Origin: Sphingobacterium thalpophilum | Lineage (GTDB): Bacteria; Bacteroidota; Bacteroidia; Sphingobacteriales; Sphingobacteriaceae | NCBI RefSeq assembly: GCF_901482695.1 | Contig: NZ_LR590484.1 | Span: 4,030,001 to 4,094,000, forward strand | Length of the DNA stretch: 64,000 nucleotides | Direction of reading: 5' to 3' | Part shown: positions 17,008 through 25,979 of the stretch, in pieces | Position numbering within the stretch: the first letter of the stretch is position 1 | How the letters are laid out: every line of letters begins with the position of its first letter | Notes under the pieces: generated by a model | What the model was told of the DNA's origin: nothing | What the model saw: the letters and a program-made list of their open reading frames with translations, nothing else | Database searches by the model: none | Program-made: the position numbers and the translations under genes

Positions 17008-17925
17008 ATGGTTAATTTTATCATGATTGCCTTTTGTATTGCTACAGGCATGCTGTTGCGGCGTGCTAACTTAATACATAATGAAGCCCACAAAGGAATT
17101 AATACGTGGATACTCTATTTCGCACTGCCAGCGGTATCGTTTAAATATATTCCTAAAATTATTTGGTCGCCCCAGTTGTTCTTTCCAGTGTTTTCTGCCG
17201 TACTGGTTTGGGCGGGAAGCTGGCTGTTTATGGAATACTATTGTCGACGTAAAGCTTATAAACAGCGATCCAGAAGCAGTCTCGAATTGGCAGCAGGTTA
17301 TAGTAATACTTCTTTTATCGGCTTTCCGTTGATCATGGCTTATTTTGGTGAAACGCAGTTGCCTATTGCGATCATCTGTGACCAGACGACATTCATCCTA
17401 CTGTCGACAGCAGGCATTGTCAACGCTTTGCGGGCCAATCTGCGCGACGGACAGCGTATTGAAGCAAAGTTTATGTTTAGGAAACTCATTAGCTTTCCCC
17501 CACTGATCGGATGCATTGCTGCGCTTGCCTTGACCCGAGTTACTGATCTGTCCGTCGCCGAGCCTTTTTTCGATAAGCTGGTCGCGACTGTGGGACCGCT
17601 GGCGCTTTTTTCAATAGGACTCCAGCTAAAATTCGACGGCTGGAAACAACAGCTGTCGCAGATAAGTGCCGCCATGATCTATAAATTGCTGCTGGCACCC
17701 TTACTCGTACTGCTTTCCGCATTGTTGTTTGGCGTGTCTGGGCCAGTAGCGCGCATCAGTATTTTCGAAGCTGCAATGCCCACGTTGGTCACTTCCGGCA
17801 TTATTGCCGAGCAGTATCATCTAAATACCAAACTGGTCAATCTGGTCATCGGTTTCAGTATCGTTCTTGGCTTGTTGACGACAGCAGCCTGGGATACCCT
17901 AATCCGACTCTTCATTGCCGCCTAA
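17008..17925 (+). CDS. AEC-family (auxin efflux carrier-like) transporter
   Basis: 305 residues with about ten membrane helices in two five-helix halves. Seen: N-terminal GMLLRRANLIHNEAHKGINTWILYFALPAVSFKYI and the C-terminal EAAMPTLVTSGIIAEQYHLNTKLVNLVIGFSIVLGLLTTAAWDTL block, both standard for bacterial AEC permeases. Known bacterial members export or exchange organic acids such as malate or malonate; the substrate here is unknown. Probably controlled by the divergent AraC regulator. Confidence 0.9.
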   Translation: MVNFIMIAFCIATGMLLRRANLIHNEAHKGINTWILYFALPAVSFKYIPKIIWSPQLFFPVFSAVLVWAGSWLFMEYYCRRKAYKQRSRSSLELAAGYSNTSFIGFPLIMAYFGETQLPIAIICDQTTFILLSTAGIVNALRANLRDGQRIEAKFMFRKLISFPPLIGCIAALALTRVTDLSVAEPFFDKLVATVGPLALFSIGLQLKFDGWKQQLSQISAAMIYKLLLAPLLVLLSALLFGVSGPVARISIFEAAMPTLVTSGIIAEQYHLNTKLVNLVIGFSIVLGLLTTAAWDTLIRLFIAA

Positions 17926-18039
17926 CCCATAATCCGTATCTTAGACGAAGAAAACCTCAGTCTGTGCCACGATTGTTAAAAATATATCCGCAGACAACTT
18001 TTTCACTTTTCATCTGTTATAGGACTATAACCATCTATA

Positions 18040-18047
18040 AAGGAGGT
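18040..18047 (+). promoter_or_regulatory. Unusually strong Shine-Dalgarno before the DoxX gene
   Basis: AAGGAGGT, a perfect anti-16S match, 5 bases before the ATG at 18053. Neighbouring genes lack such sites, as is usual in Bacteroidota, where ribosomes largely ignore them. Confidence 0.7.
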
Positions 18048-18052
18048 ATATT

Positions 18053-18499
18053 ATGAACCTGATACACAGAATTGAACACTGGGGAAATGTCCATCATCCG
18101 CAATGGATCGACTACCTCAGAATTGCGCTTGGAATCGTGATTTTTGCCAAAGGCATAACTTTCGTCAATGATCGGATTGTGGTACAGCATATGATCGAAC
18201 AAAGTAGTTTCCATTTATCCATATGGGGAGCTGTTCATTATGTTGTCTTCACACATCTTGTCGGCGGACTATTCCTTATCCTCGGCTTTCAGACACGCCT
18301 GGCATCACTGCTCTTATTCCCCGTGCTGATAGGTGCGGTTTTCTTTGTTAATATTACCAATGGGTTTAGTTACCTGAACTCTGAATTGTGGCTTTCCATA
18401 GTCGTCCTCTGTTTGCTGGTCTTTTTTATGGTGATGGGATCCGGTAAGTATTCACTTGATCAGATGATGAATAAACCTGGATATAAGAGGAATATCTAA
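18053..18499 (+). CDS. DoxX-family membrane protein
   Basis: 148 residues with four membrane helices (about 22-40, 62-85, 88-108, 114-134). The pattern RIALGIVIFAKGITFV ... HLVGGLFLILGFQTRLASLLLFPVLIGAVFFVN matches DoxX/DoxD-like small membrane proteins. Family roles include redox-related membrane complexes, but no function can be assigned here. It stands alone, downstream of the AEC gene and convergent with purL. Confidence 0.82.
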   Translation: MNLIHRIEHWGNVHHPQWIDYLRIALGIVIFAKGITFVNDRIVVQHMIEQSSFHLSIWGAVHYVVFTHLVGGLFLILGFQTRLASLLLFPVLIGAVFFVNITNGFSYLNSELWLSIVVLCLLVFFMVMGSGKYSLDQMMNKPGYKRNI

Positions 18500-18582
18500 A
18501 TCAATGAGCTTGTAAATATGTAGCCGACAATCTTGGCAAACATTTAACACGAGATATTAGGCTAACACAGAAGCGTAAAAAT

Positions 18583-18608
18583 AGGGGGCATCTTCTCGGA
18601 TGCCCCCT
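18583..18608 (-). terminator. Terminator of purL (minus strand)
   Basis: Perfect 10-bp stem AGGGGGCATC / GATGCCCCCT with a 6-base loop. On the minus strand it is followed by ATTTTTACGC, a U tract; on the plus strand no T run follows, so it mainly serves purL. Confidence 0.85.
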
Positions 18609-18628
18609 CTCTATGTATGAAATTTTTA

Positions 18629-21600
18629 TTAATTGTTTTGATTCTCTATCCATTTCCGTGCGTTTACAAAGGCTTCAAGCCAAGGGGATACTTCATCCTG
18701 ACGGCCTTTAGGATAGTTGGCCCAGTTCCATTGGAAAACAGAGCGCTCGATATGCGGCATAGTCGCCAGGTGTCGGCCCGTTTTGTCGCAGATCATTGCC
18801 GTATTATAATCCGAACCATTTGGGTTGTGTGGATAGTCAGCGTAAGCATATTTAGCAACGATGTTATACTGTTCCTCCGGATATGGAAGCTGGAATTTTC
18901 CTTCGCCATGTGAAATCCAAACGCCTAATGTGCTACCTGCCAGTGTGGAAAGCATGACGGAATTGTTTTCTTTAATTTTTACAGAAACAAAGTTAGACTC
19001 GTGTTTTGCGGAGGTATTGTGCAACATCTTGCCATGTACTTCATGTTCTGGATTGATCAATTCCAGCTCCATGAATAACTGACAACCGTTACAGATACCC
19101 ACGGACAGGGTGTCCGGGCGGGTAAAGAAATCGTTCAGTGCTTTCTTCGCTTTTTCATTGTATAGGAAAGCTCCTGCCCATCCTTTGGCGGAACCCAGTA
19201 CATCTGAATTGGAAAAGCCACCGACGGCACCAATAAATTGTATATCTTCAAGAGTCTCCCGGCCCGATATCAGATCAGTCATATGCACATCTTTCACATC
19301 GAAACCCGCTAAGAACATAGCGTTGGCCATTTCACGTTCAGAATTAGAACCCTTCTCACGTAAGATCGCCGCCTTAGGACGAGGCTTGTTGCCATCAATC
19401 ACCGGTTTTTTGCCGTCAAATTGGCTTGGAAAGGTAAAGTTCAATGGCTGATGTTTGTAGTTGTCGAAGCGCTGCTGAGCTGTGCCATTTTTAGATTGTT
19501 TCGAATCCAGCAGGAATGAAGTCATTGACCATACATCTCGCGTGGCAGCTACGTCAAAGCTAAACGAATCTTGCTGATTCTTTACGGTCACAACATTCCC
19601 TTCCACAGCCTGCCCGATTTTCACGGCGTCTACACCTGCCTCTTTTATGATAGCTTCGAAGACAATGTCCTGTTTGGCCTGAAGCACAAGTGCGATGTTT
19701 TCATTAAAGAAAGCTTTTACTGTATCCACTTCATTTAGCGCCGAAAGATCGTAATTGGCCGCCAGATTAATATCTGCAAACGTCATTTCCAGCAAAGTGG
19801 TGATTAGACCGCCAGACCCCACGTCGTGTCCGGCCTCAATCTGTCCTTCTTGAATTAGTCGCTGTACGGTATTAAATGCGGTTTTGAAATAATCGGCATC
19901 CTGGATATTGGGCACTTCCGTTCCAAGTTTATTGACAATCTGCGCGAAAGACGAGCCGCCGAGCTTGAATTTGTCTTTCGATAAATTGATATAGTAAATG
20001 GAACCTGCCTGTTTGTTCAAGACCGGTTCAACAACTTTTGTGATGTCTGTACAATTGCCTGCAGCGGAGATGATTAAAGTACCCGGAGCGATGACATTTT
20101 CGCCATTTGGATATTTTTGTTTCATAGACAGTGAATCCTTTCCAGTAGGAATATTGATTCCCAATGCGATAGCGAAATCCGAACAGGCTTTTACAGCTTG
20201 GTAAAGACGTGCGTCTTCACCTTCATTATTGGCAGCCCACATCCAGTTGGCAGATAGGGAAACCCCTGCCAGGCCATTTTTGATTGGCGCAAAGACGATA
20301 TTGGACAGCGATTCAGCAATGGCTGTTTTACTTGCCGACGCAGGGTCAATTAGCGCTGCCACAGGCGAATGTCCGATGGTTGTCGCAATCCCTTCCTTAC
20401 CCTTATAATCCAGTGCCATGACGCCCACGTTGTTTAATGGTAGCTGCAATGGGCCTGTACATTGCTGTTTGGCAACACGACCACCAACACAGCGGTCAAC
20501 TTTATTTGTTAACCAGTCTTTGGAAGCGACTGCCTCCAATTGCAAGACTTGTTGGAGATAATTCGGAATATTGTTTACATCATACGCGATTGCAGCATAA
20601 TGACGGACAATGGTACTGTCACGCATAAATGTTTTTGGTGACGACCCGAAGAAATCGGCCAAATCATAGTCCATCGGTTTTTGGCCACTGCTTTTTGATT
20701 GAAATGTAAATCGGTGGTCGCCGGTAACATCACCCACAGTGTACATGGGGGCACGCTCTCGGTCCGCCACACGTTTTAACGTTTCGATGTCGTTTTCTGC
20801 AATCACCAATCCCATACGTTCCTGCGATTCATTGCCTATAATTTCTTTTGCGGATAGGGTAGGGTCGCCTACTGGAAGCGCATCCAGATCAATCAGGCCG
20901 CCCGTCTCTTCGACAAGCTCGGACAGACAGTTTAGATGCCCTCCGGCACCGTGGTCATGAATAGAGACAATAGGGTTATGATCAGATTCTACCAGACCAC
21001 GTACGGCGTTCGCGGCACGTTTTTGCATCTCCGGATTAGAGCGCTGGATGGCATTCAATTCGATCCCCGATCCGAAAGCACCAGTGTCGGCCGAAGAAAC
21101 AGCAGCACCACCCATGCCGATGCGATAATTTTCGCCGCCCAGAACGACGATTTTATCGCCCGCTTTCGGTGTATGTTTTTTTGCTTGGTCCAATTTCCCG
21201 TAACCGACACCGCCAGCCTGCATAATCACTTTGTCATACCCCAACTTGCGACCATCCTCCTCATGTTCAAATGTCAGTACGGATCCAGCAATCAGGGGCT
21301 GTCCGAATTTATTGCCGAAGTCCGACGCTCCATTGGAAGCTTTGATTAAGATGTCTACCGGTGTCTGGTAAAGCCATTGTCGTTCGGCCATTGCTTTTTC
21401 CCAAGGACGGTCCTGTAGCAACCGTGAGTAGGCCGTCATATATACCGCCGTCCCGGCTAACGGGATGGCTCCCTGACCACCGGCCATACGATCGCGGATT
21501 TCACCGCCCGACCCAGTAGCCGCACCCGAAAATGGTTCTACTGTCGTTGGAAAATTGTGTGTTTCGGCCTTGACCGACAGGACTGAATCGAATAATTTCT

Positions 21601-22303
21601 CCTCGTAAAAATCTGGTCTGTCAGCCGATTTAGGCGCAAATTGTGTCACACGTGGACCTTTAATAAAAGCCACGTTATCTTTATAAGCTGAAACAATCTC
21701 GTTCGGATTGGTTTCGGAAGTTTTTTTGATTAATTTGAATAAAGACGTAGGCTGTTCCTCACCATCAATAATGAAAGTTCCGTTGAAGATTTTATGTCTA
21801 CAGTGTTCAGAGTTCGCTTGAGAAAAAGCAAAGACTTCCGAGTCCGTCAAATGGCGGCCCAACTTCGCAGACAGCTTGTTGAGATACTCCACTTCTTCCG
21901 GATTTAATGCCAGCCCCTCAGCCTTATTGTAGGCATCGATATCTTCAATTTCGAGGATAGGCTCAGGAGTAATGTCGACAGTATATATGTCTTGCGTCAA
22001 CATGCTGAACTTTTGCGAAATCATTGGATCGAAATCGTTGAAATCTGCAGGTACCGGATGAAATTCTTCAATCCGGATAATGCCTTCAATACCCATGTTC
22101 TGCGTGATCTCCACCGCATTGGTACTCCAAGGAGTGATCATTGCCGCACGGGGGCCTACAAAGTAATGGTTAAGGGTTTGGTCGTCAAGTTTTTTGGCAT
22201 TGCCGAACAGCCAGTTGAGTTTAGTAATGTCTTCTTGTGATAAAGAGTTTACGCTTTGAACACCATATACAGTGTTCGATGGGTTCTCAAAGAAATGAAT
22301 CAT
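18629..22303 (-). CDS. purL: Phosphoribosylformylglycinamidine synthase, large fused form
   Basis: 1224 residues, the full-length fused PurL of Proteobacteria and Bacteroidota rather than the split PurS/PurQ/PurL form. Makes FGAM from FGAR, ATP and glutamine in purine synthesis. Seen: N-terminal linker and FGAMS domain with SEHCRHKIFNG, KAETHNFPTTVEPFSGAATG, DHGAGG, and a C-terminal class I glutaminase with the nucleophile in VGICNGCQLFMEL and the HGEGKFQLP region. ATP-binding GKDSLSMK is present. Single gene with its own -7 box and terminator. Confidence 0.98.
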   Translation of the reverse strand: MIHFFENPSNTVYGVQSVNSLSQEDITKLNWLFGNAKKLDDQTLNHYFVGPRAAMITPWSTNAVEITQNMGIEGIIRIEEFHPVPADFNDFDPMISQKFSMLTQDIYTVDITPEPILEIEDIDAYNKAEGLALNPEEVEYLNKLSAKLGRHLTDSEVFAFSQANSEHCRHKIFNGTFIIDGEEQPTSLFKLIKKTSETNPNEIVSAYKDNVAFIKGPRVTQFAPKSADRPDFYEEKLFDSVLSVKAETHNFPTTVEPFSGAATGSGGEIRDRMAGGQGAIPLAGTAVYMTAYSRLLQDRPWEKAMAERQWLYQTPVDILIKASNGASDFGNKFGQPLIAGSVLTFEHEEDGRKLGYDKVIMQAGGVGYGKLDQAKKHTPKAGDKIVVLGGENYRIGMGGAAVSSADTGAFGSGIELNAIQRSNPEMQKRAANAVRGLVESDHNPIVSIHDHGAGGHLNCLSELVEETGGLIDLDALPVGDPTLSAKEIIGNESQERMGLVIAENDIETLKRVADRERAPMYTVGDVTGDHRFTFQSKSSGQKPMDYDLADFFGSSPKTFMRDSTIVRHYAAIAYDVNNIPNYLQQVLQLEAVASKDWLTNKVDRCVGGRVAKQQCTGPLQLPLNNVGVMALDYKGKEGIATTIGHSPVAALIDPASASKTAIAESLSNIVFAPIKNGLAGVSLSANWMWAANNEGEDARLYQAVKACSDFAIALGINIPTGKDSLSMKQKYPNGENVIAPGTLIISAAGNCTDITKVVEPVLNKQAGSIYYINLSKDKFKLGGSSFAQIVNKLGTEVPNIQDADYFKTAFNTVQRLIQEGQIEAGHDVGSGGLITTLLEMTFADINLAANYDLSALNEVDTVKAFFNENIALVLQAKQDIVFEAIIKEAGVDAVKIGQAVEGNVVTVKNQQDSFSFDVAATRDVWSMTSFLLDSKQSKNGTAQQRFDNYKHQPLNFTFPSQFDGKKPVIDGNKPRPKAAILREKGSNSEREMANAMFLAGFDVKDVHMTDLISGRETLEDIQFIGAVGGFSNSDVLGSAKGWAGAFLYNEKAKKALNDFFTRPDTLSVGICNGCQLFMELELINPEHEVHGKMLHNTSAKHESNFVSVKIKENNSVMLSTLAGSTLGVWISHGEGKFQLPYPEEQYNIVAKYAYADYPHNPNGSDYNTAMICDKTGRHLATMPHIERSVFQWNWANYPKGRQDEVSPWLEAFVNARKWIENQNN

Positions 22304-22341
22304 TATAAATGTTGGTTTTGAACGTTCTTCAAATTAAAGCA

Positions 22342-22349
22342 CAAAGTTA
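22342..22349 (-). promoter_or_regulatory. -7 box TAACTTTG of purL (minus strand)
   Basis: CAAAGTTA on the plus strand reads TAACTTTG on the minus strand, about 38 bases before the purL ATG. The remaining bases from here to 22563 show no gene or repeat I can support. Confidence 0.55.
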
Positions 22350-22563
22350 CGTATTATTTTTATGGAAATGATTGAATTTTGGTGAAAAAATCGGAGTGCA
22401 GCAAGCCTGTGGGAAACGCGGGGAGCCTGCTTCAGATCCGTGATGGATGTGGGGCCGAACGCGGGTGAAATGATGTGGTTTTTGGAACGTCGCGACGGTA
22501 AATAGTAGGCCGCTGCTTAGTAATTGGAATTCAGTATGCTGCAAGCTGATCGCTAAATTGCCA

Positions 22564-22594
22564 TTGTATATGAACTCAAATTTATCTAAGTTTG
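22564..22594 (+). promoter_or_regulatory. Promoter of pheT
   Basis: -33 TTG at 22564-22566 and -7 TAAGTTTG at 22587-22594 with a 20-base spacer. It lies inside the upstream extension of the reading frame, so the real pheT start must be the ATG at 22615, with a leader of about 15 bases. Confidence 0.72.
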
Positions 22595-22614
22595 TGCATC
22601 AAATCAAATTCGAG

Positions 22615-25011
22615 ATGAATATTTCATATAATTGGCTAAAACAACACGTAGATATAGATTCGACTCCAGAGGAACTGTCTTTGATCTTGACAAATACAGG
22701 ATTGGAGGTAGAGGCACTGGATGTCGTGCAGAGTATTCCAGGAGGATTGGATGGTTTGGTTGTTGGGGAGGTGAAAACCTGCGAGCAGCATCCCAATGCT
22801 GATAAACTTAAAGTGACTACGGTAGATGTAGGTAAGCCAGAGTTATTGCATATCGTTTGTGGCGCACCCAATTGCCGTATGGGACTAAAGGTTATTGTGG
22901 CCACGGTGGGCACCACTTGTCATCCGACAGCAGGCGAACCCTTTAAAATTACAAAATCCAAAATCAGGGGCGAAGTGTCTGAAGGAATGCTATGCGGTGA
23001 AGATGAGATCGGATTGGGTACATCGCATGCGGGCATCGTTGAGTTGCCTGCTGATGTTGAGGTAGGCACCTTGGTTAAGGACCACTTCAATATTCAGGAC
23101 GACTATAGGTATGAAATTGGGCTAACTCCTAACCGCGCCGATGCCGCTTCACATTTAGGGGTTGCGAGAGACATTGCAGCCTATTTCCGTACAAAAATAC
23201 GAAAGGCTGATGTATCCGCCTTCCGTGCGGGTGAGGCGACCGGGACGGCCGTTGTTGTAGAAAATACCGAAGCTTGCCCACGCTATAGTGGCATCAATAT
23301 TTCGGGCGTCAAAGTCGCTGAATCGCCAGACTGGCTAAAGGAAAAATTGAATGTCATCGGTGTACGTCCGATCAATAACGTAGTCGATATCACGAATTAT
23401 ATCTTACACGACTTAGGACAGCCGCTGCATGCCTTCGATGCCGATCAGATTGCTGGCAATCAGGTTCTTGTCCGTTCGGCAGTGGCAGGTGAGAAGTTTG
23501 TTACCTTGGATGGCGTCGAGCGCACCCTATCGGCAGAAGATCTGGTGATTGCAGATGCTGAAAAGCCAATGTGTATTGCAGGAGTTTTTGGGGGAGCACA
23601 CTCAGGGGTTTCTGATGAGACAACCAACGTATTCTTGGAGTCCGCTTACTTTAATGCGGTTTCTGTGCGGAAGACTTCCAAAAGACATACCCTAAAAACA
23701 GATGCTTCCTTCCGTTTCGAACGCGGAACTGATCCAACGATTACTGTCGAAGCGTTGAAACGGGCGGCATTGTTGATTCAGGAGGTTGCGGGTGGTACAA
23801 TATCATCAACACTGAAAGATGTATATCCTGTGGAGATCAAACCATATGCCTTCCATGTGAGCTACTCCAATGTTGTTCGTTTAATCGGACAGGCTATCCC
23901 AAATGAAGAGATTAAATCCATTATCCTTGCGCTGGGCATTGAAATTGCTGCAGAGAGTGCCGAGGGACTGGATGTCCTGGTACCAGCGTATCGTGTGGAC
24001 GTCACTCGGGAAGTAGACGTGGTAGAAGAAGTGTTACGGATCTATGGTTATAACAATATCGAGCTAAAATCTCAGATCAAAGCCTCGTTAAATACTGTTG
24101 AAAAGCCGGAAAAAGAAGTCGTTCTTAACCAATTGGCGGATTTATTGATCGCGAATGGATTCCGTGAGATATTGTCCAACTCATTGACCAAACTCGATTA
24201 TGCCGACGATAGCGATACAGCTGTAAAATTGTTTAACCCACTGAGTTCAGATCTAGATACAATGCGTCAAAATATGTTATTTTCGATGCTAAACGCTATT
24301 GAATACAACCAGAAAAGACGAAATTTTGATCTTAAATTTTTTGAATTCGGCAAGACTTACGTGCAGGATGGAGAGGGATACAAAGAAACTCAACACCTCG
24401 CTTTTGCGCTGACAGGCCGCCAAGAAGCAGAGCAGTGGAACAGTAAAAAAGGCCATGTTAGTTTCTACAACCTGAAGGCGGCCGTTGACACGATTGTCAA
24501 ACGCCTGAAAATTGACGGAATTCAAATACAGGATGCACCGAGCAATCATTTTGTTTATGGATTGAGTTACATGAAAGGACAAAAATGTTTGGTGTCTTTT
24601 GGGGCAGTTGCGCAGGCAAATTTGAAAAAGGCCGATGTCGAAGGGCAAGTGTTCTTCGCAGACTTTGACTCGGATCTGTTGATGAAGATTATTCGTAAGA
24701 ATGGCATTCAATATAAAGAGGTATCCAAGTTCCCGTCTGTTCGCCGCGATCTGTCGTTGTTGATCGACGAGAATGTAAGCTTCGACAAGTTGCAATATGT
24801 TGCTCAGAAGACCGAACGCAAGCTTTTGAAGGAAGTAAATGTATTTGACGTTTACAAAGGCGATAAAATTCCTGAAGGGAAAAAGTCTTATGCTCTGAGC
24901 TTTATCTTGCAGGATGAAGAAAAAACGCTGACCGATAAACAAATTGATGCGATAGTTCAAAAATTAATTGTTAATTTTGAGAAGGAACTCAGTGCAGAAG
25001 TGCGCGGTTAA
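22615..25011 (+). CDS. pheT: Phenylalanine-tRNA ligase beta subunit
   Basis: 798 residues. Forms the alpha2-beta2 enzyme that charges tRNA-Phe. Seen: MNISYNWLKQHVDID, the tRNA-binding (EMAP-like) domain at about 40-150 with CEQHPNADKLKVTTVD and IVCGAPNCRMGLKV, the B3/B4 editing region, the B5 domain, a catalytic-like core with the EFGKTYV segment, and the C-terminal anticodon-binding FDX-ACB fold (SKFPSVRRDLSLLID). The start is set by the promoter overlapping the upstream frame. pheS is not nearby. Followed by two cell-division-type genes. Confidence 0.96.
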   Translation: MNISYNWLKQHVDIDSTPEELSLILTNTGLEVEALDVVQSIPGGLDGLVVGEVKTCEQHPNADKLKVTTVDVGKPELLHIVCGAPNCRMGLKVIVATVGTTCHPTAGEPFKITKSKIRGEVSEGMLCGEDEIGLGTSHAGIVELPADVEVGTLVKDHFNIQDDYRYEIGLTPNRADAASHLGVARDIAAYFRTKIRKADVSAFRAGEATGTAVVVENTEACPRYSGINISGVKVAESPDWLKEKLNVIGVRPINNVVDITNYILHDLGQPLHAFDADQIAGNQVLVRSAVAGEKFVTLDGVERTLSAEDLVIADAEKPMCIAGVFGGAHSGVSDETTNVFLESAYFNAVSVRKTSKRHTLKTDASFRFERGTDPTITVEALKRAALLIQEVAGGTISSTLKDVYPVEIKPYAFHVSYSNVVRLIGQAIPNEEIKSIILALGIEIAAESAEGLDVLVPAYRVDVTREVDVVEEVLRIYGYNNIELKSQIKASLNTVEKPEKEVVLNQLADLLIANGFREILSNSLTKLDYADDSDTAVKLFNPLSSDLDTMRQNMLFSMLNAIEYNQKRRNFDLKFFEFGKTYVQDGEGYKETQHLAFALTGRQEAEQWNSKKGHVSFYNLKAAVDTIVKRLKIDGIQIQDAPSNHFVYGLSYMKGQKCLVSFGAVAQANLKKADVEGQVFFADFDSDLLMKIIRKNGIQYKEVSKFPSVRRDLSLLIDENVSFDKLQYVAQKTERKLLKEVNVFDVYKGDKIPEGKKSYALSFILQDEEKTLTDKQIDAIVQKLIVNFEKELSAEVRG

Positions 25012-25050
25012 TTAGACAAAAACATTAGTTGGTAATCTTCAATTTATATT

Positions 25051-25356
25051 ATGGCAACATTGTCTTCACAAATGAATCTGATCGTTGAGAAAACGAAAAA
25101 TTTAATTCAAATGTGCGAAGTCTTGCAGGAAGAAAATGATTTGCTTAAATTAGAGGTACAATCCTTAAAAGTGGCTTTCGACGCGAGCAACGAAAAGAGC
25201 AAGCAGTTGGAAGAGAAAGTCAAAGCGTTGGCAGTAGCCCGAACTTTGGATTCTGAAGCGGATAAGGAGGCAATTAATGAAAAAATACTTGACACAAAAC
25301 AAAAAATTAACGATTTTGTGCGAGAAATAGACAAGTGTATTAGTTTGTTGAAGTAG
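25051..25356 (+). CDS. Small coiled-coil protein, possible ZapB-like division factor
   Basis: 101 residues, almost wholly predicted coiled coil. Heptads run from about residue 8 to 100 with leucine/isoleucine at a/d positions (LIQMCEVLQEENDLLKLEVQSL). No signal peptide or membrane segment. Not recognised by family, but it sits between pheT and zapA with gaps of 39 and 53 bases. ZapB is also a small all-coiled-coil partner of ZapA, so a matching role in Z-ring assembly is an inference from size, fold and position. Confidence 0.75.
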   Translation: MATLSSQMNLIVEKTKNLIQMCEVLQEENDLLKLEVQSLKVAFDASNEKSKQLEEKVKALAVARTLDSEADKEAINEKILDTKQKINDFVREIDKCISLLK

Positions 25357-25409
25357 TTGGATAAGATAGCGAGGGATTCGGCTAATACAACGTTAAAAAG
25401 CTCAAAGAG

Positions 25410-25700
25410 ATGGGAGAGATTTCCATAAAAATAAATATCGCAGACCGTGTTTACCCCTTAAGGGTAGATAGCGCGGAGGAAGAAGTGATCCGACACGCTG
25501 CGAAATTGATAAATGAAAAAGTAAAGGAATTGCAGGAAAACTATACTGTAAGGGATAAACAGGATTTGTTGTCCATGTGTGTATTGCAATTTGCGACGCG
25601 TATGCTAAATGCGGAGCGGCAGTCACAGAACCATGAGGCAGGATTGGAGAATTCAGTACAGGAACTCGATCAGTTGTTGACGGATTTCTTTAACAAATAA
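25410..25700 (+). CDS. zapA: Cell division protein ZapA
   Basis: 96 residues. ZapA crosslinks FtsZ filaments at midcell. Seen: N-terminal beta-rich domain with ISIKINIADRVYPLRVDSAEEEVIRHAAKLINEKV and the C-terminal coiled-coil tail (LLSMCVLQFATRMLNAE ... VQELDQLLTDFF). Length and layout match ZapA. It lies directly upstream of a 6S-RNA-like element, the same neighbourhood as zapA-ssrS in gamma-proteobacteria. Confidence 0.88.
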   Translation: MGEISIKINIADRVYPLRVDSAEEEVIRHAAKLINEKVKELQENYTVRDKQDLLSMCVLQFATRMLNAERQSQNHEAGLENSVQELDQLLTDFFNK

Positions 25701-25740
25701 ATTTACGTTCTTTATATTTAGAGCTTAAAACGACGAATTT

Positions 25741-25915
25741 GCCGCAATTAAATTCGGGTTGTCACTATTTTAAACTTAACGCTTCAATATTACAGGCGCA
25801 AAGAGATATAGGCCATTTTGCGAAAGCCATCTAGGTCACAATCTAAGCCTAATTATGTAATCACGAAGTTTAATAATACATGAGACCTGTTTAAATTTAA
25901 TTGCGGTTTTTTTTT
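25741..25915 (+). ncRNA. Candidate 6S RNA (rod-like structured RNA with terminator)
   Basis: About 170 bases between zapA and rny fold into nested helices: a perfect 13-bp closing stem CCGCAATTAAATT (25742-25754) with 25894-25906, then GGGTT with AGACCT, TTAAACTT (25770-25777) with AAGTTTAA (25866-25873), ATTACA (25789-25794) with TGTAAT (25856-25861), and GGC with GCC at 25847-25849. Nine T follow the last stem, as in an intrinsic terminator. Length, rod shape and the zapA neighbour fit 6S RNA, which binds RNA polymerase. A clear -7 box is not seen; only a weak CGAATTTG is present at 25733-25740. It could instead be a long leader of rny. Confidence 0.55.
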
Positions 25916-25979
25916 GCTTACAATGGAAACGAAATTAATAAATAACAAAAACAAATATATATAACACAATTATACATAC

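Noticed and set aside
22347..22544. 65-codon minus-strand frame between purL and pheT
   Set aside because: It covers the purL -7 box region, has unusual His/Phe-rich composition and no start signals.
24289..24960. 223-codon open frame antisense to pheT
   Set aside because: Covered by clear pheT domains on the plus strand; its translation shows no recognisable motif.
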